From Thalassobaculum sp. OXR-137 (GTDB lineage Bacteria > Pseudomonadota > Alphaproteobacteria > Thalassobaculales > Thalassobaculaceae), in NCBI RefSeq assembly GCF_034377285.1, contig NZ_CP139715.1, positions 2,402,001 to 2,466,000 on the forward strand: a stretch of 64,000 nt of DNA, read 5' to 3'. Below the pieces are notes generated by a model that worked only from the letters and a program-made list of their open reading frames with translations, was not told the origin of the DNA and made no database searches. Positions 23,763 through 31,730 of the stretch are shown piece after piece. Each line of letters starts with the position of its first letter. Position 1 is the first letter of the stretch. The position numbers and the translations under genes were made by a program.

Positions 23763-24041
23763 TCATTTGGGGTTCGCCTGGGGTCCGACTTCGGACCGTA
23801 GACGCGCACGGGTGTTCACGATCCGCGCCATGAGAGCGGGCTCGCAGTTCTTTCCCCGAAAATAGAACTGGCTTCTGTTGTTAACGATCGCCCACGCTTC
23901 GTTCGGGTCGAGCCCGCCGCGCGATCGAAGCCTCTCGAGCGATTGGCCGTGGTTCTTCCGGGCCTGATCCTCGTTGAGCAGGGCCATCGGTGTGGCCTTC
24001 AAGAACTCGCCCGCCATGATCGGCATGAGGTCGTCACTCAC
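23763..24041 (-). CDS. Conserved small phage protein
   Basis: 92 residues from a GTG at 24041 preceded by GGAGG with six-base spacing; it overlaps the end of the upstream gene. NHGQSLERLRSRGGLDPNEA is a pattern I know from small proteins near phage replication genes. The product is mostly helical and of unknown function. Confidence 0.6.
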   Translation of the reverse strand: MSDDLMPIMAGEFLKATPMALLNEDQARKNHGQSLERLRSRGGLDPNEAWAIVNNRSQFYFRGKNCEPALMARIVNTRARLRSEVGPQANPK

Positions 24042-24510
24042 CGTAGCCTCCATCCACCTGGGGTCCGGCGGCATAGACAGCGTCTTCGACGATCCGCCGA
24101 AGCTCTTTGGCAGTGACCAGCATTGCGTCAGGCCAGTCGTCGGGGCTTGTCCGATCCGGAAGTTCGGCCACGTCCTGGACGACACGCGCTGCGACGGTGG
24201 CGGCGTTCTCGTGATCGGAGCAGTAGGCGACCCCGTCGATTAGCGCGCCCGAACCATCGGAGGCGCGCGCTTGGCAGTGCGTGCAAAAGAACCACCACCC
24301 GGCTTTGAAGAGGGCGTGATCCGGGACAGGGCCGGGGGCGAACCCGTCGAAATGTTCCGCACGCTTGCAGCTCACGTCCGGGAACTCGACATCGAGACCG
24401 TTGGCGCCTTCGCGTCTGGCGATCACATTGGAGGCAGCGAACCGGACGACAGCCTGGTCCTCACCACTCACGTGCTCGGTGACGATGTAGGCCTTGAGGG
24501 ACTCAGCCAT
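24034..24510 (-). CDS. Conserved phage protein with Cys-His cluster
   Basis: 158 residues starting MAESLKAYIVTEHVSGEDQA. The N-terminal half reads like a small beta sheet (AYIVTE, VVRFAASNVIARREGA) found in proteins near phage nucleotide-metabolism genes. CTHCQ and YCSDH (about 76-98) could bind zinc. It lies one base after the dCMP deaminase gene. Function unknown. Confidence 0.6.
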   Translation of the reverse strand: MAESLKAYIVTEHVSGEDQAVVRFAASNVIARREGANGLDVEFPDVSCKRAEHFDGFAPGPVPDHALFKAGWWFFCTHCQARASDGSGALIDGVAYCSDHENAATVAARVVQDVAELPDRTSPDDWPDAMLVTAKELRRIVEDAVYAAGPQVDGGYGE

Positions 24511-24511
24511 G

Positions 24512-25009
24512 CTACTCTCCGTCGTTGGGGTTCACCTGGGATCCGACCTCTCGAAACATCACGCCCGCCTCAGCAAGTAGCGCCTTGGCCCGTTCGGTGT
24601 CCGCGAGCCAGCGAGACGGCGTGTTCTTGAACGGCCACGACACGACCTCTGCGATGCCGGTCTGGATGATCTCGACGGTGCAGCGGGTGCACGGCGCTCC
24701 GCCCCAGACGTTACCGCTGTCATCGGTCGCGGCGAGGTATAGGGTGCAGCCCTTCAAGGGAGTGCCCATGCGCACAGCGGCCAGCACAGCATTCATCTCG
24801 CCGTGAACGATCAGCGCCAGCTTGGTGTCGCGGTCGTTCAGCCGCTCGGGGGTGTCAGCGATCCCGCGTGGCAGGCCGTTGTAGCCGGCAGAGCGGATCT
24901 CGCGATCAGGGCCGACGATGACGGCACCGACGCGCGTAGATGGGTCTTTCGACATCCGCGCGTGATCGAGACAGAGTTGAAGAAAGTGACGATCCCATCG
25001 GTCACTCAT
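24512..25009 (-). CDS. Deoxycytidylate (dCMP) deaminase
   Basis: 165 residues with the zinc-deaminase signature HGEMNA (69-74; the usual HAE/HGE) and PCTRC (106-110), plus SAGYNGLPRG (40-49) as in ComEB-type dCMP deaminases. It converts dCMP to dUMP, feeding thymidylate synthesis and changing the nucleotide pool for phage replication. It begins in the stop of the helicase gene (ATGA). The region around 25009-25408 is open further but carries no fused domain. Confidence 0.88.
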   Translation of the reverse strand: MSDRWDRHFLQLCLDHARMSKDPSTRVGAVIVGPDREIRSAGYNGLPRGIADTPERLNDRDTKLALIVHGEMNAVLAAVRMGTPLKGCTLYLAATDDSGNVWGGAPCTRCTVEIIQTGIAEVVSWPFKNTPSRWLADTERAKALLAEAGVMFREVGSQVNPNDGE

Positions 25010-26742
25010 GCCGCCACCATGCGCGTGTGCTCCAGCTTGGCCCGCAGATGGCGGGCGTTGAACTTCCAGGTCAGCATGCAGCTCGCGCGGTAGCGGCTGA
25101 CGCCGAACAGATGGAACGGCGTGGTGCCGAGCATCTGTGCCTGCTTCTCCGTCGCCGGCATGTGCAGCCAGGCGCGGGTCTTCGACCCCTGGTCCTGGTC
25201 GCCGTGCTCGCGCAGGAAATCGTCGGCCGTGGCCAGGGCGGGCAGCCTGTCGGCCAGATCCGCAAGGTGACGGATACCCTGCCCCTTGACCCCGCCGAAG
25301 ACGTGCCATCGGCCGTAGTAGGACAGCACCATCGACCATGTGTCGAAGGCGGCGGCGCACATCACGAGGTGGTCGTCTATCCCGGCGAACTCGCCGATCG
25401 CCTCCCACTTAAATGGGCTGGCGTCGAACAGGCCGACCTCTGTCAACTCGAAGTCGCCGAGCGCGCCCTGCTCCTTCTCGGGGAACAGATCGCCGCAGTG
25501 GACGCAGGCGCGAACGGCCGTGTGGTTGTCCTTGCCGCACGCCTGGCAGACCTTCTGCGGGGCCTCGCCCCGGACGGGAAACTCGTGGGCGCAGATGGGA
25601 CACTCGCGCGTCTGGCGCGGGACCGTGGCGTCGCACTCCGGGCATTGCATCGACCCTTCCTGGTCGATGTTGGTGTCCTGCTCGATGCCGCCGTGCATGA
25701 GCAGCGACGTGCCGTAATCGATAATGATGCAGTCGTCCTTGCGCCGCCCTGGATACCGCTCGGGGTCGACCTTGCGCAGCCCGCGACCCATCATCTGGAT
25801 CATGGTCGACTTGTAGGAGCTGGGGCGCAGCAGGAGCACGCAGCTCGTCGGCTGGTGGTCCCACCCTTCCGTGAGCACGGCCACATTGACGATGACCTGG
25901 ACCTCGCCCCGGTCGTATGCGCCCAGGCGCTTGGCGCGCTCATCCTTGCTCAGCGTGCCTTCGATGGTGGTCGCGACGATGCCTGCCGCCGTGAACGCCT
26001 CGGCCACATGCTGCATGTGCTCCAGGTTCGCGCAGAAGGCCACGGTCTGGCGGTCGGCTGCGTGCTGCCTCCAGGTCTTGACGACCTGATCGTTCAGCAC
26101 GGACTTGTCCATGATCGCGGCGACCGCATCCATGTCGAAGTCGCTGATCGTGCGTCGCACGCCCGCCAGAGCATCGCGAACACCGATGTCCACGACCATC
26201 GTCCGGGGCGGGACAAGGTGACCGCTGTCGATCAGCTCCTTGAGCGTGATCTGATCGGCGCAGTTGTCCACCACGCCCCGCAGGGCTTTCTTGTCGCCCC
26301 GGTTCGGCGTCGCGGTGACCAGCAGGAGCTTGGTGTTCGGGTTCCGCTCCATGGCTGCGTGGATGATCTTGCGGTAGCTGTCGGCCGCCGCATGGTGCCC
26401 CTCATCGATCGCCAGCGTGTCGACTGCCGGCATATCGTCGATGTTCCGCGCGAGCGTCTGCACCATCGCAAACGTCGCGTCGTACCCCCACTCCTTTCGG
26501 CTGGCCGTGTAGAGCCCGGTGGACTTGCGGGGGTTGACCAGCCCATAGGTGTTCCGGTTCTGCGTCACCAGCTCGTCGCGGTGCTGGAGCACGAGGGTTT
26601 GCCCCGGCCTCCGGCCCGTGATGTGGGAAAGCATCACCGTCTTTCCCGCCCCGGTGGGAGCCACGCCCAGCGTGTTCCCCCGCTCGTCGAGAGCGGCATT
26701 GCACCGGTCGGAAAAGACCACCTGACGGTCGCGCAGCTTCAT
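25006..26742 (-). CDS. Superfamily 2 DNA/RNA helicase with zinc ribbons
   Basis: Helicase motifs in the 578 residues are APTGAGKT (28-35, motif I), AIDEGHHA (111-118, motif II, DEGH), LLVTATPNR (motif III), VNVAVLTEGWD (motif V) and QMMGRGLRK (motif VI). Two zinc-ribbon-like units follow: CPECD..CPIC (about 368-383) and CQAC..CVHC. Phage relatives unwind DNA during replication or recombination. The ATG at 26742 is chosen because the upstream gene ends two bases before it; the open frame extends further only in GC-rich shadow. Confidence 0.87.
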   Translation of the reverse strand: MKLRDRQVVFSDRCNAALDERGNTLGVAPTGAGKTVMLSHITGRRPGQTLVLQHRDELVTQNRNTYGLVNPRKSTGLYTASRKEWGYDATFAMVQTLARNIDDMPAVDTLAIDEGHHAAADSYRKIIHAAMERNPNTKLLLVTATPNRGDKKALRGVVDNCADQITLKELIDSGHLVPPRTMVVDIGVRDALAGVRRTISDFDMDAVAAIMDKSVLNDQVVKTWRQHAADRQTVAFCANLEHMQHVAEAFTAAGIVATTIEGTLSKDERAKRLGAYDRGEVQVIVNVAVLTEGWDHQPTSCVLLLRPSSYKSTMIQMMGRGLRKVDPERYPGRRKDDCIIIDYGTSLLMHGGIEQDTNIDQEGSMQCPECDATVPRQTRECPICAHEFPVRGEAPQKVCQACGKDNHTAVRACVHCGDLFPEKEQGALGDFELTEVGLFDASPFKWEAIGEFAGIDDHLVMCAAAFDTWSMVLSYYGRWHVFGGVKGQGIRHLADLADRLPALATADDFLREHGDQDQGSKTRAWLHMPATEKQAQMLGTTPFHLFGVSRYRASCMLTWKFNARHLRAKLEHTRMVAA

Positions 26743-26744
26743 GG

Positions 26745-26975
26745 TCAGAGGGCCTCGACCTTCGGGGCCGGCGCTCCCAGCGGGGAGATGGTGATCTGGT
26801 GCTGGCGCCACAGCCAGCGACTGGCCGCGGCACGGACGCAGTCCTTCTCGGCATTCATGGCGAGGCCGATGATGGCCCCGGTGGCGACGCCCCGGGCAGT
26901 CAGGTCGGAGGCGTGCCGGTGGGCACACATGGAAAGGAAAAGCTGTCTCTCTTCAGTCACGCTCTCTTTGGTCAT
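26745..26975 (-). CDS. Hypothetical small protein before the helicase
   Basis: 76 residues, starting MTKESVTEERQLFLSMCAHR. It is helical with basic and aromatic residues (RWLWRQHQI) towards the end and has no recognisable motif. It sits two bases upstream of the helicase gene and is probably co-translated with it. Confidence 0.5.
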   Translation of the reverse strand: MTKESVTEERQLFLSMCAHRHASDLTARGVATGAIIGLAMNAEKDCVRAAASRWLWRQHQITISPLGAPAPKVEAL

Positions 26976-27041
26976 TGGTTCGTCTCCCTGTGTCTAGTGG
27001 CAGACCGCGGCCCCGGAGGGCCGCGGGGAGTGCGTGGCCCC

Positions 27042-27887
27042 TTAGCTGTTGGCCTGAGCCAGCCAGCTATTCGGGCTGGTCGGGGCGGGGGCAGCCGCCG
27101 GCTGGTTAGAAGGGGATGTCACCGAGGCAGCAGCCGGCGTGCCGGCAGGAGCGGGCGTCGGCGCAGCCGGTTGTCCGGTCGCAAGGGTAGGGTTTGCCGG
27201 CGCAGCCGCACCTCCGGCGGCGGGCTGGGCGAGGGCGGCGTTGCCGAAGACGGGGGCGGAGGTGGTCGCGCCAGCGGCGGTGTTGCCGAAGGCCGGGGCC
27301 GTCTGAGCGGGCTGGGCCGTGGCCCCGGCGCCGAACCCACCGAAGGTGCCCTGCGCGGGCGGTCCGGCGGCAGCGGCCGTGGAGTTGTACTTGCCCGCGA
27401 TCAGGTCCTTCCAGCCCTTGTGGCCGGAGCTGGCCGGGTTGGGCGACAGGAACTCGGCGACGACGTTCTTGTCGGCGTAGCCCTCGGTGCCCTTCTCGAC
27501 CTTGATCTTCACCGCCACGCGCAGGCCGTCGATCTCGGGGAAGGCGTTGATGGTGTAGCCGCCCTGGCTGGCGAAGAGGCCCTGGTCGAAGTTGGGGTTG
27601 AGCGCCCACCGGCCCGCTTCCAGGATCCGGGTGATGTCGGCCAGCCCCATCTGCTTGACCGTCGCGCTGTTGGCCTCGGCCGACGGGTCCATCAGGTTGT
27701 GCCAGAGCTTGCGCCCCTTGAACGGCTGCTCCGCGTCCAGTGTCAACTCCAGGTCGTGGTAGACCGTGCCCTTGCCCGCGCCGACCTTCTGGTCGCGGTA
27801 GGTGATGATCACCCAAGCGAGCTGACCATTGGGGATCAGGTCCATAGGGGAGCCGGCACCGGCCCCGCCCGAAAAGTCCATTGCCAT
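27042..27887 (-). CDS. Putative ssDNA-binding protein (phage SSB-like)
   Basis: Of 281 residues, the first about 165 form a compact beta-rich domain (QLAWVIITYRDQKVGAGKGT, PFKGRKLWHNLMDPSAEANS) like proteins that phages encode beside Sak4-type ATPases and that act as ssDNA-binding proteins. The rest is an Ala/Pro/Gly-rich flexible region with AFGN-type repeats ending in WLAQANS. That plan, fold then linker then conserved tip, mirrors bacterial SSB. The tip matches the nuclease at 22759. The start is the ATG at 27887. Confidence 0.6.
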   Translation of the reverse strand: MAMDFSGGAGAGSPMDLIPNGQLAWVIITYRDQKVGAGKGTVYHDLELTLDAEQPFKGRKLWHNLMDPSAEANSATVKQMGLADITRILEAGRWALNPNFDQGLFASQGGYTINAFPEIDGLRVAVKIKVEKGTEGYADKNVVAEFLSPNPASSGHKGWKDLIAGKYNSTAAAAGPPAQGTFGGFGAGATAQPAQTAPAFGNTAAGATTSAPVFGNAALAQPAAGGAAAPANPTLATGQPAAPTPAPAGTPAAASVTSPSNQPAAAPAPTSPNSWLAQANS

Positions 27888-27904
27888 GATGGCGTCTCCT
27901 GTCG

Positions 27905-28909
27905 TTATGCCGCGGTGGCGGCGGTGGGCTCCGCAGCCGCGGCGGCGTGCGGGGGAATGTCGGTGGTGACGGTGACCTGGTCGGCACGCTTCGCGCCGGC
28001 CAGCTTCGTCATGAGGGCGGCGATGTTGGGGGGCTCGATCGGGGCTGCCCGGCCCGTGCGGTCCTTGGCGGGCACGCCATAGCCGTTGGCCGACGTGCAG
28101 ATCAGACCGCGGTGCTGGCCCTTCTCGTAGTCGAGCGAGGCGTTGCCGCTCTGGTCGAGCTTGAACGTGCCCAGCGTCATGACGTTGTCGAAGATGCCGG
28201 GCAGCTCGCGCTCGGTGCGCCCGCCGATGGCCTGGATGGCGTAGCTGACGCGACCGGGGATGTCCTTGTCCTTGATCACGTCGAGGGCAAACAGGACGAT
28301 GACCGACTTGTCTGTAATGTGCTGGAGCTGGGTCGCCCATTCGATCATCTCGTCACCGACCAGCCCATAGGCCCCGAGGGTGTCCTGCTTGCCCTGCTTG
28401 TTGTAGGCGCGGGGCTGCACGAGCGACCAGGACCACGCGCTGCGGGACGCGACCGAGCCGCTGTCCACGAAGATCGTGTCGAACCCGGAGAACATGGCCG
28501 GATCGCCGATGGCCGACGCATAGGCGTTGTAGGCGTCGGCGCTGTAGGGCGAGTGGAAGTCGCCGGTCTCCTGGTTCACGCCGGCTTTGGCCGCCGGGTC
28601 CGGGCCACCGAGCAGGCAGGCCAGGGCCTTGGTGTAGGCCCACGGGTGGACGCCCAGCTTGGCGGCCTCCCGTCGGACGTTGATGTCGCCACCGGCGAAG
28701 CCGCCAAGCGGCGTGCCGTCGGGCAACACCACGTCGCCCTTCACGGCCTCCATGCCACTCTCCAGGTCGATGAAGAGGGTAGACTTTCCCGCATACGGGA
28801 GTGTTCTGGCGAGTGTGGTTTTTCCCACACCATGGGGGGCCGTGATCATGATGTTGAGCTTGCCGCGCTCCTGCATGCGCTGGTCGGCGGTGCGGATCTG
28901 GAGGGTCAT
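27905..28909 (-). CDS. Sak4-like AAA/RecA-fold ATPase (single-strand annealing)
   Basis: The 334-residue protein has a Walker A APHGVGKTT (24-32), an LFIDLESG strand after it and a Walker B-like TIFVDSGS (about 143-150), matching the compact RecA-core recombinases known as Sak4 (AAA_24). These promote annealing or strand exchange in phage recombination, helped by a partner SSB. The next gene downstream encodes the SSB-like protein. The C-terminal 25 residues are Ala-rich. Its ATG overlaps the stop of the NTase gene (ATGA). Confidence 0.75.
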   Translation of the reverse strand: MTLQIRTADQRMQERGKLNIMITAPHGVGKTTLARTLPYAGKSTLFIDLESGMEAVKGDVVLPDGTPLGGFAGGDINVRREAAKLGVHPWAYTKALACLLGGPDPAAKAGVNQETGDFHSPYSADAYNAYASAIGDPAMFSGFDTIFVDSGSVASRSAWSWSLVQPRAYNKQGKQDTLGAYGLVGDEMIEWATQLQHITDKSVIVLFALDVIKDKDIPGRVSYAIQAIGGRTERELPGIFDNVMTLGTFKLDQSGNASLDYEKGQHRGLICTSANGYGVPAKDRTGRAAPIEPPNIAALMTKLAGAKRADQVTVTTDIPPHAAAAAEPTAATAA

Positions 28910-29655
28910 GATGCGGCCTCGTCGAGTGTGGGAATGGGCTCGTCGGCCTCGTGATCGAATGTGATCTCCAGACCGTCCACCTGAAGCGCGGGGTCGACCT
29001 CGCGGAGGCGCGTGGCGATGTGACCGCCGCGGTAAAGCTCCTGGTTCGGCCCGGCCTCTTCGGGCACACCGGCGGTGAGGCGGGCGATCACCGCGCCCAG
29101 AGATCCGACCTGGATCGAATAGCCGCGCTGCACGTACTTGATGACGCGCAGCATGGAGCCGCCGGCTTCTTCCTCGCGCTTCGGCGCGGTGTAGTGCAGC
29201 CGCTTGGCCGCGAGGTCGCTGTAGAACCGCGGGCCGACCCGGCTGATCCAGGGATCATTCGACACCCTGCCGCTGCGGCAGATGGCCGCCTGACAGACGG
29301 TGAAGTCGAAGCTGTCGACCAGGTCCGGCATGTTGTCGAAGGTCCAGCGTGTGATAAGTTGGATGTTGGTGCGGTTGGGCGTCAGTACCGTCAGCGCGTT
29401 GCCGCTCTTGTAGACACGGGCCTCGCGCCTCTTCGCGAACTCGCGGATGATGGCCTCGCCCCACTCGGCGTTATCGCAGAACAGGTCGATGTCGTTGACC
29501 GGCTCGCGGCCGATGACGGAGCGAATGAACCCGCCCCCGACCATTAGCGTTTTCGGATATGCCGAGAGCAGGTCCCGCAGGTCGCGCGGTATGCGCTCGA
29601 CGACATGGCGCAGGTCGTAATCGTGCAGTTCATAGACGGGGAGGTATCTCGACAT
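28906..29655 (-). CDS. Nucleotidyltransferase-fold protein
   Basis: 249 residues. VGGGFIRSVIGREPVNDIDLFC (39-60) is the Pol-beta-superfamily active-site motif of tRNA CCA-adding-type enzymes: a glycine pair, then an arginine, and D-I-D metal ligands (55-57). The third carboxylate may be the DSFDF region near 116-120. The C-terminal half is helical with no recognisable RNA-binding domain. In a phage it could modify tRNA ends or a host protein. The ATG at 29655 follows AAGGAGG; an upstream GTG is too close. Confidence 0.75.
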   Translation of the reverse strand: MSRYLPVYELHDYDLRHVVERIPRDLRDLLSAYPKTLMVGGGFIRSVIGREPVNDIDLFCDNAEWGEAIIREFAKRREARVYKSGNALTVLTPNRTNIQLITRWTFDNMPDLVDSFDFTVCQAAICRSGRVSNDPWISRVGPRFYSDLAAKRLHYTAPKREEEAGGSMLRVIKYVQRGYSIQVGSLGAVIARLTAGVPEEAGPNQELYRGGHIATRLREVDPALQVDGLEITFDHEADEPIPTLDEAAS

Positions 29656-29657
29656 GG

Positions 29658-29873
29658 TCACGCCTCCTTGCTGTGCAGGTCGTTGGTCTGGGCCGTGCCG
29701 CGCAGGAAGCGCAGGAAGGCGTTAGCGCACTCGACGGTCGCGCCGATGTTCCAGCGACCCTTCTTGTTCGCGAGCTTCACGGCCTCGGCGAGAGCGACCT
29801 TGCGGAGCCCGTCGTCTCGGCCGACGGCGTCCAGCGCGTCCTGGATCGCCTCACTGTCGGGCTTGTGTGCCAT
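29658..29873 (-). CDS. Hypothetical 71-residue protein
   Basis: Helical and Ala-rich (MAHKPDSEAIQDALDAVGRD). It overlaps the HTH gene upstream by 23 bases and the next gene by four (GTGA) or is three bases from its better start. Function unknown. Confidence 0.5.
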   Translation of the reverse strand: MAHKPDSEAIQDALDAVGRDDGLRKVALAEAVKLANKKGRWNIGATVECANAFLRFLRGTAQTNDLHSKEA

Positions 29874-30135
29874 TCGGTGCCTCCTTGCGGTTGATGGCGG
29901 GCTTCCCGTCGATGGCGCGCGCGGTGATCTGCGGGCGGTACATTTCGACGGCCACGCCGATCTGGGCTTGGGTCTTGATCGCCAGCAGCCGGTAAATCTC
30001 CGTGACGTAGACGTTCACGGTCGCCGGGGAGATGCCGAGGTCTTTGGCGATCGACTTGTAGGAACCGCCGTCCGCCAGGGCCAACATGACCTGGGCAAGA
30101 CGGCCGTTCAGCCGCTTGATGTTGGCCCGGTTCAA
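29851..30135 (-). CDS. LuxR-type helix-turn-helix protein
   Basis: 94 residues. RLAQVMLALADGGSYKSIAK and DLGISPATVNVYVTEIYRLL form a GerE/LuxR-type DNA-binding domain (about residues 12-60). There is no receiver or ligand domain. Inside an early phage operon it may bind phage or host promoters. It starts in the stop codon of the upstream gene (ATGA). Confidence 0.8.
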   Translation of the reverse strand: MNRANIKRLNGRLAQVMLALADGGSYKSIAKDLGISPATVNVYVTEIYRLLAIKTQAQIGVAVEMYRPQITARAIDGKPAINRKEAPNGTQARQ

Positions 30136-30593
30136 GGGGCCGTCGCGGGCAGGTCGAGCTTGATGGCCTCCGCCTTCGGCGTGACCGTGCGCGCGGCGTC
30201 GATCTTCGCCTTCAGATCGGGGTTGGAGACCAGCCCGGCGTAGTTCGCCTCGGGCAGCGTCGCCGTGATCTTGAACAGCAGACTGGCGGTCTCCCAGGGC
30301 ATGGTGGACGCGATGCTGATCAGCGCAGCGCCGTCGTACTTCACGTCCTTCTTGATCGTGCGTTTGGCGGTGCCGCCACCCGGCAGGATGACCGTGGCCG
30401 TGCCAGTGTCCTTATTGTCGGCCGCCAGCGCGGCGTCGAGCTGCGCGCCCAGCCGGCGCTCCAGCTCGTCCTGGATTTCGGCCTTGCGGGTCTTGTTGAG
30501 CTTTTCGCCGGCCTCGATCAGCTTCAGCTCGCCGTCGAGATCGGCCAGGGAGTAGTTGTCGAGCGTGTATGCACGAGGAGGTGCGTCTTCCAT
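30132..30593 (-). CDS. Hypothetical early phage protein
   Basis: 153 residues. The N-terminal helix carries heptads (DGELKLIEAGEKLNKTRKAE). The middle is GGGTAKRTIKKDVKYDGAA, and helices close the protein. It resembles small DNA-metabolism accessory proteins found near phage recombination genes, but I do not recognise a family. AGGAGA lies six bases before the ATG. Confidence 0.6.
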   Translation of the reverse strand: MEDAPPRAYTLDNYSLADLDGELKLIEAGEKLNKTRKAEIQDELERRLGAQLDAALAADNKDTGTATVILPGGGTAKRTIKKDVKYDGAALISIASTMPWETASLLFKITATLPEANYAGLVSNPDLKAKIDAARTVTPKAEAIKLDLPATAP

Positions 30594-30602
30594 CGGTGTC
30601 TC

Positions 30603-30830
30603 CTAGTCGACGATGAACTTGCGGAGGTCCAAGGGCTGCTTGCCACGCCCCACCGGCAGATGCAGGAGGACGATGAGCCAGCAGCTCTTCATCTGGCCGC
30701 GGCTGATCCACTTCTCGACGCCCTTGACAGTGATCGCCTCCGCATCGTTAAGCGTAGAAGCGATGTCGGTGACGACCTGAGTTGGCCCGCCAAGGGTTTT
30801 TATGAGGGCCGGTACATCGAGTCGGGGCAT
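30603..30830 (-). CDS. Cro-like DNA-binding protein (carph-isopro-type HTH)
   Basis: 75 residues. MPRLDVPALIKTLGGPTQVV and KGVEKWISRGQM have the layout of the short carph-isopro helix-turn-helix domain found in phage Cro-type proteins. It is the first gene of the minus-strand early operon and divergent to the repressor at 31036, the usual cro position. The ATG at 30830 is preferred over an ORF start at 30893, which would run through the promoter. It has no clear ribosome-binding site. Confidence 0.65.
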   Translation of the reverse strand: MPRLDVPALIKTLGGPTQVVTDIASTLNDAEAITVKGVEKWISRGQMKSCWLIVLLHLPVGRGKQPLDLRKFIVD

Positions 30831-30864
30831 GAGGGGGGCTACCGTTGTTGGCCAATGTTGGGAG

Positions 30865-30893
30865 ACACTACCGACAGAACGTCGGAACGTCAA
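30865..30893 (-). promoter_or_regulatory. Early leftward promoter with internal operator
   Basis: On the minus strand TTGACG, 17 bases, TAGTGT. The spacer contains CGACGTTCTGTCG (30872-30884), an inverted repeat with CGAC/GTCG arms. It lies before the Cro-like gene, so a repressor bound here would block the replication operon. Confidence 0.7.
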
Positions 30894-30908
30894 CCATGGA
30901 ATGAGACA

Positions 30909-30985
30909 GATTGGCCACCAATCGCTGATAGATCAAATTGTTTGCGATACTGCTTGAAAAAATGCCCAGGACCGACAAAATGTAG
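30909..30985. promoter_or_regulatory. Repressor-gene control region
   Basis: It holds GATTGG-CCA-CCAATC (30909-30923), an inverted repeat like the second palindrome family, and CGACAAAATGTAG (30973-30985), a form of the 13-bp operator overlapping a TAGGGC -10. Both lie before the repressor start at 31036. The -35 is weak, as for promoters that need activation or autoregulation. Confidence 0.5.
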
Positions 30986-31035
30986 GGCAACACGGTCACA
31001 ACCGACGGTAGCCGTGCAACGAATAGGAGGGCCGT

Positions 31036-31440
31036 ATGAATAGCGACCTGGATATCTCAGAGTTCTCAGGGGCGTCTCGGGAGGGGAAAAGGCGCCTGAA
31101 ACAAGCGTTTGCCAGGATACTCCAAAACGAACTACTGGAGCACAACTGGACACAGTCTGACCTGGCCAACCGATCCGGGCTCGGGCGGGACGCGATCAGC
31201 ACTTACGTCAACGCACGCTCGTTTCCCGAGCCGAGATCGCTGAAGGCAATCGCGACGGCGCTGGGGAAGGAAATCAAGGACATTTACCCGACCGTTTCCA
31301 CCGACCCGGCCAAGGGGCACGCCATCTCGATCCGGCAAGACCCGGATGACCCGATGCGTGTGTTCCTCACCGTCAACCGCTCCATTCCTATCACTTTGGC
31401 CGGGCAGATTGTGGAGATGGTCAAGCCGGAAGTCGCATAA
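31036..31440 (+). CDS. XRE-family repressor (CI-like, no protease domain)
   Basis: 134 residues with a typical XRE helix-turn-helix (about 28-80: NELLEHNWTQSDLANRSGLG, then DAISTYVNARSFPE). The short C-terminal domain has no LexA-type Ser-Lys protease motif, so induction, if any, is not by RecA-stimulated self-cleavage. AGGAGG precedes the ATG. It is transcribed towards int, and the excisionase-like gene starts in its stop (TAATG). Confidence 0.85.
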   Translation: MNSDLDISEFSGASREGKRRLKQAFARILQNELLEHNWTQSDLANRSGLGRDAISTYVNARSFPEPRSLKAIATALGKEIKDIYPTVSTDPAKGHAISIRQDPDDPMRVFLTVNRSIPITLAGQIVEMVKPEVA

Positions 31441-31730
31441 TGAGCCGGCTTCTGACGCAACGTGAGGTTGCGGACAGACTCAGGGTTAACGTTAGGACCG
31501 TCCAGCGACTTCAGTCGTCGGGCGCGCTGCCATTTCGCCCAGGACGCCCCGTTACGTTCCTGGAGAGCGACGTGAACCGCTATGTGGAGGGGACCGTATG
31601 TCGAAACCAAACCGGGGGCCGCAGCTCTCCGACAAGCCAAACTCCGCGGGTTTCTACGAGATCAGATGGTCGGAAGATGGACGCAGCCGCCGCCGCTCGA
31701 CGGGCTGCGCGAATGCTGCGGACGCTGTAG
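31440..31730 (+). CDS. Excisionase-like helix-turn-helix protein
   Basis: Of 96 residues, 4-50 (LLTQREVADRLRVNVRTVQR followed by LQSSGALPFRPGRPVTFLES) form the MerR-like domain of phage excisionases. It should bend DNA near the attachment site and favour excision. The last 44 residues lie in a 133-base overlap with the integrase gene and are Ser/Arg/Ala-rich, so this part may be of little functional weight. Overlap of xis and int suggests tied expression. Confidence 0.75.
   Translation: MSRLLTQREVADRLRVNVRTVQRLQSSGALPFRPGRPVTFLESDVNRYVEGTVCRNQTGGRSSPTSQTPRVSTRSDGRKMDAAAAARRAARMLRTL

Noticed and set aside
24940-26997. A 685-residue plus-strand open frame
   Set aside because: It is antisense to the SF2 helicase gene, lacks any motif and has codon use typical of a GC shadow.
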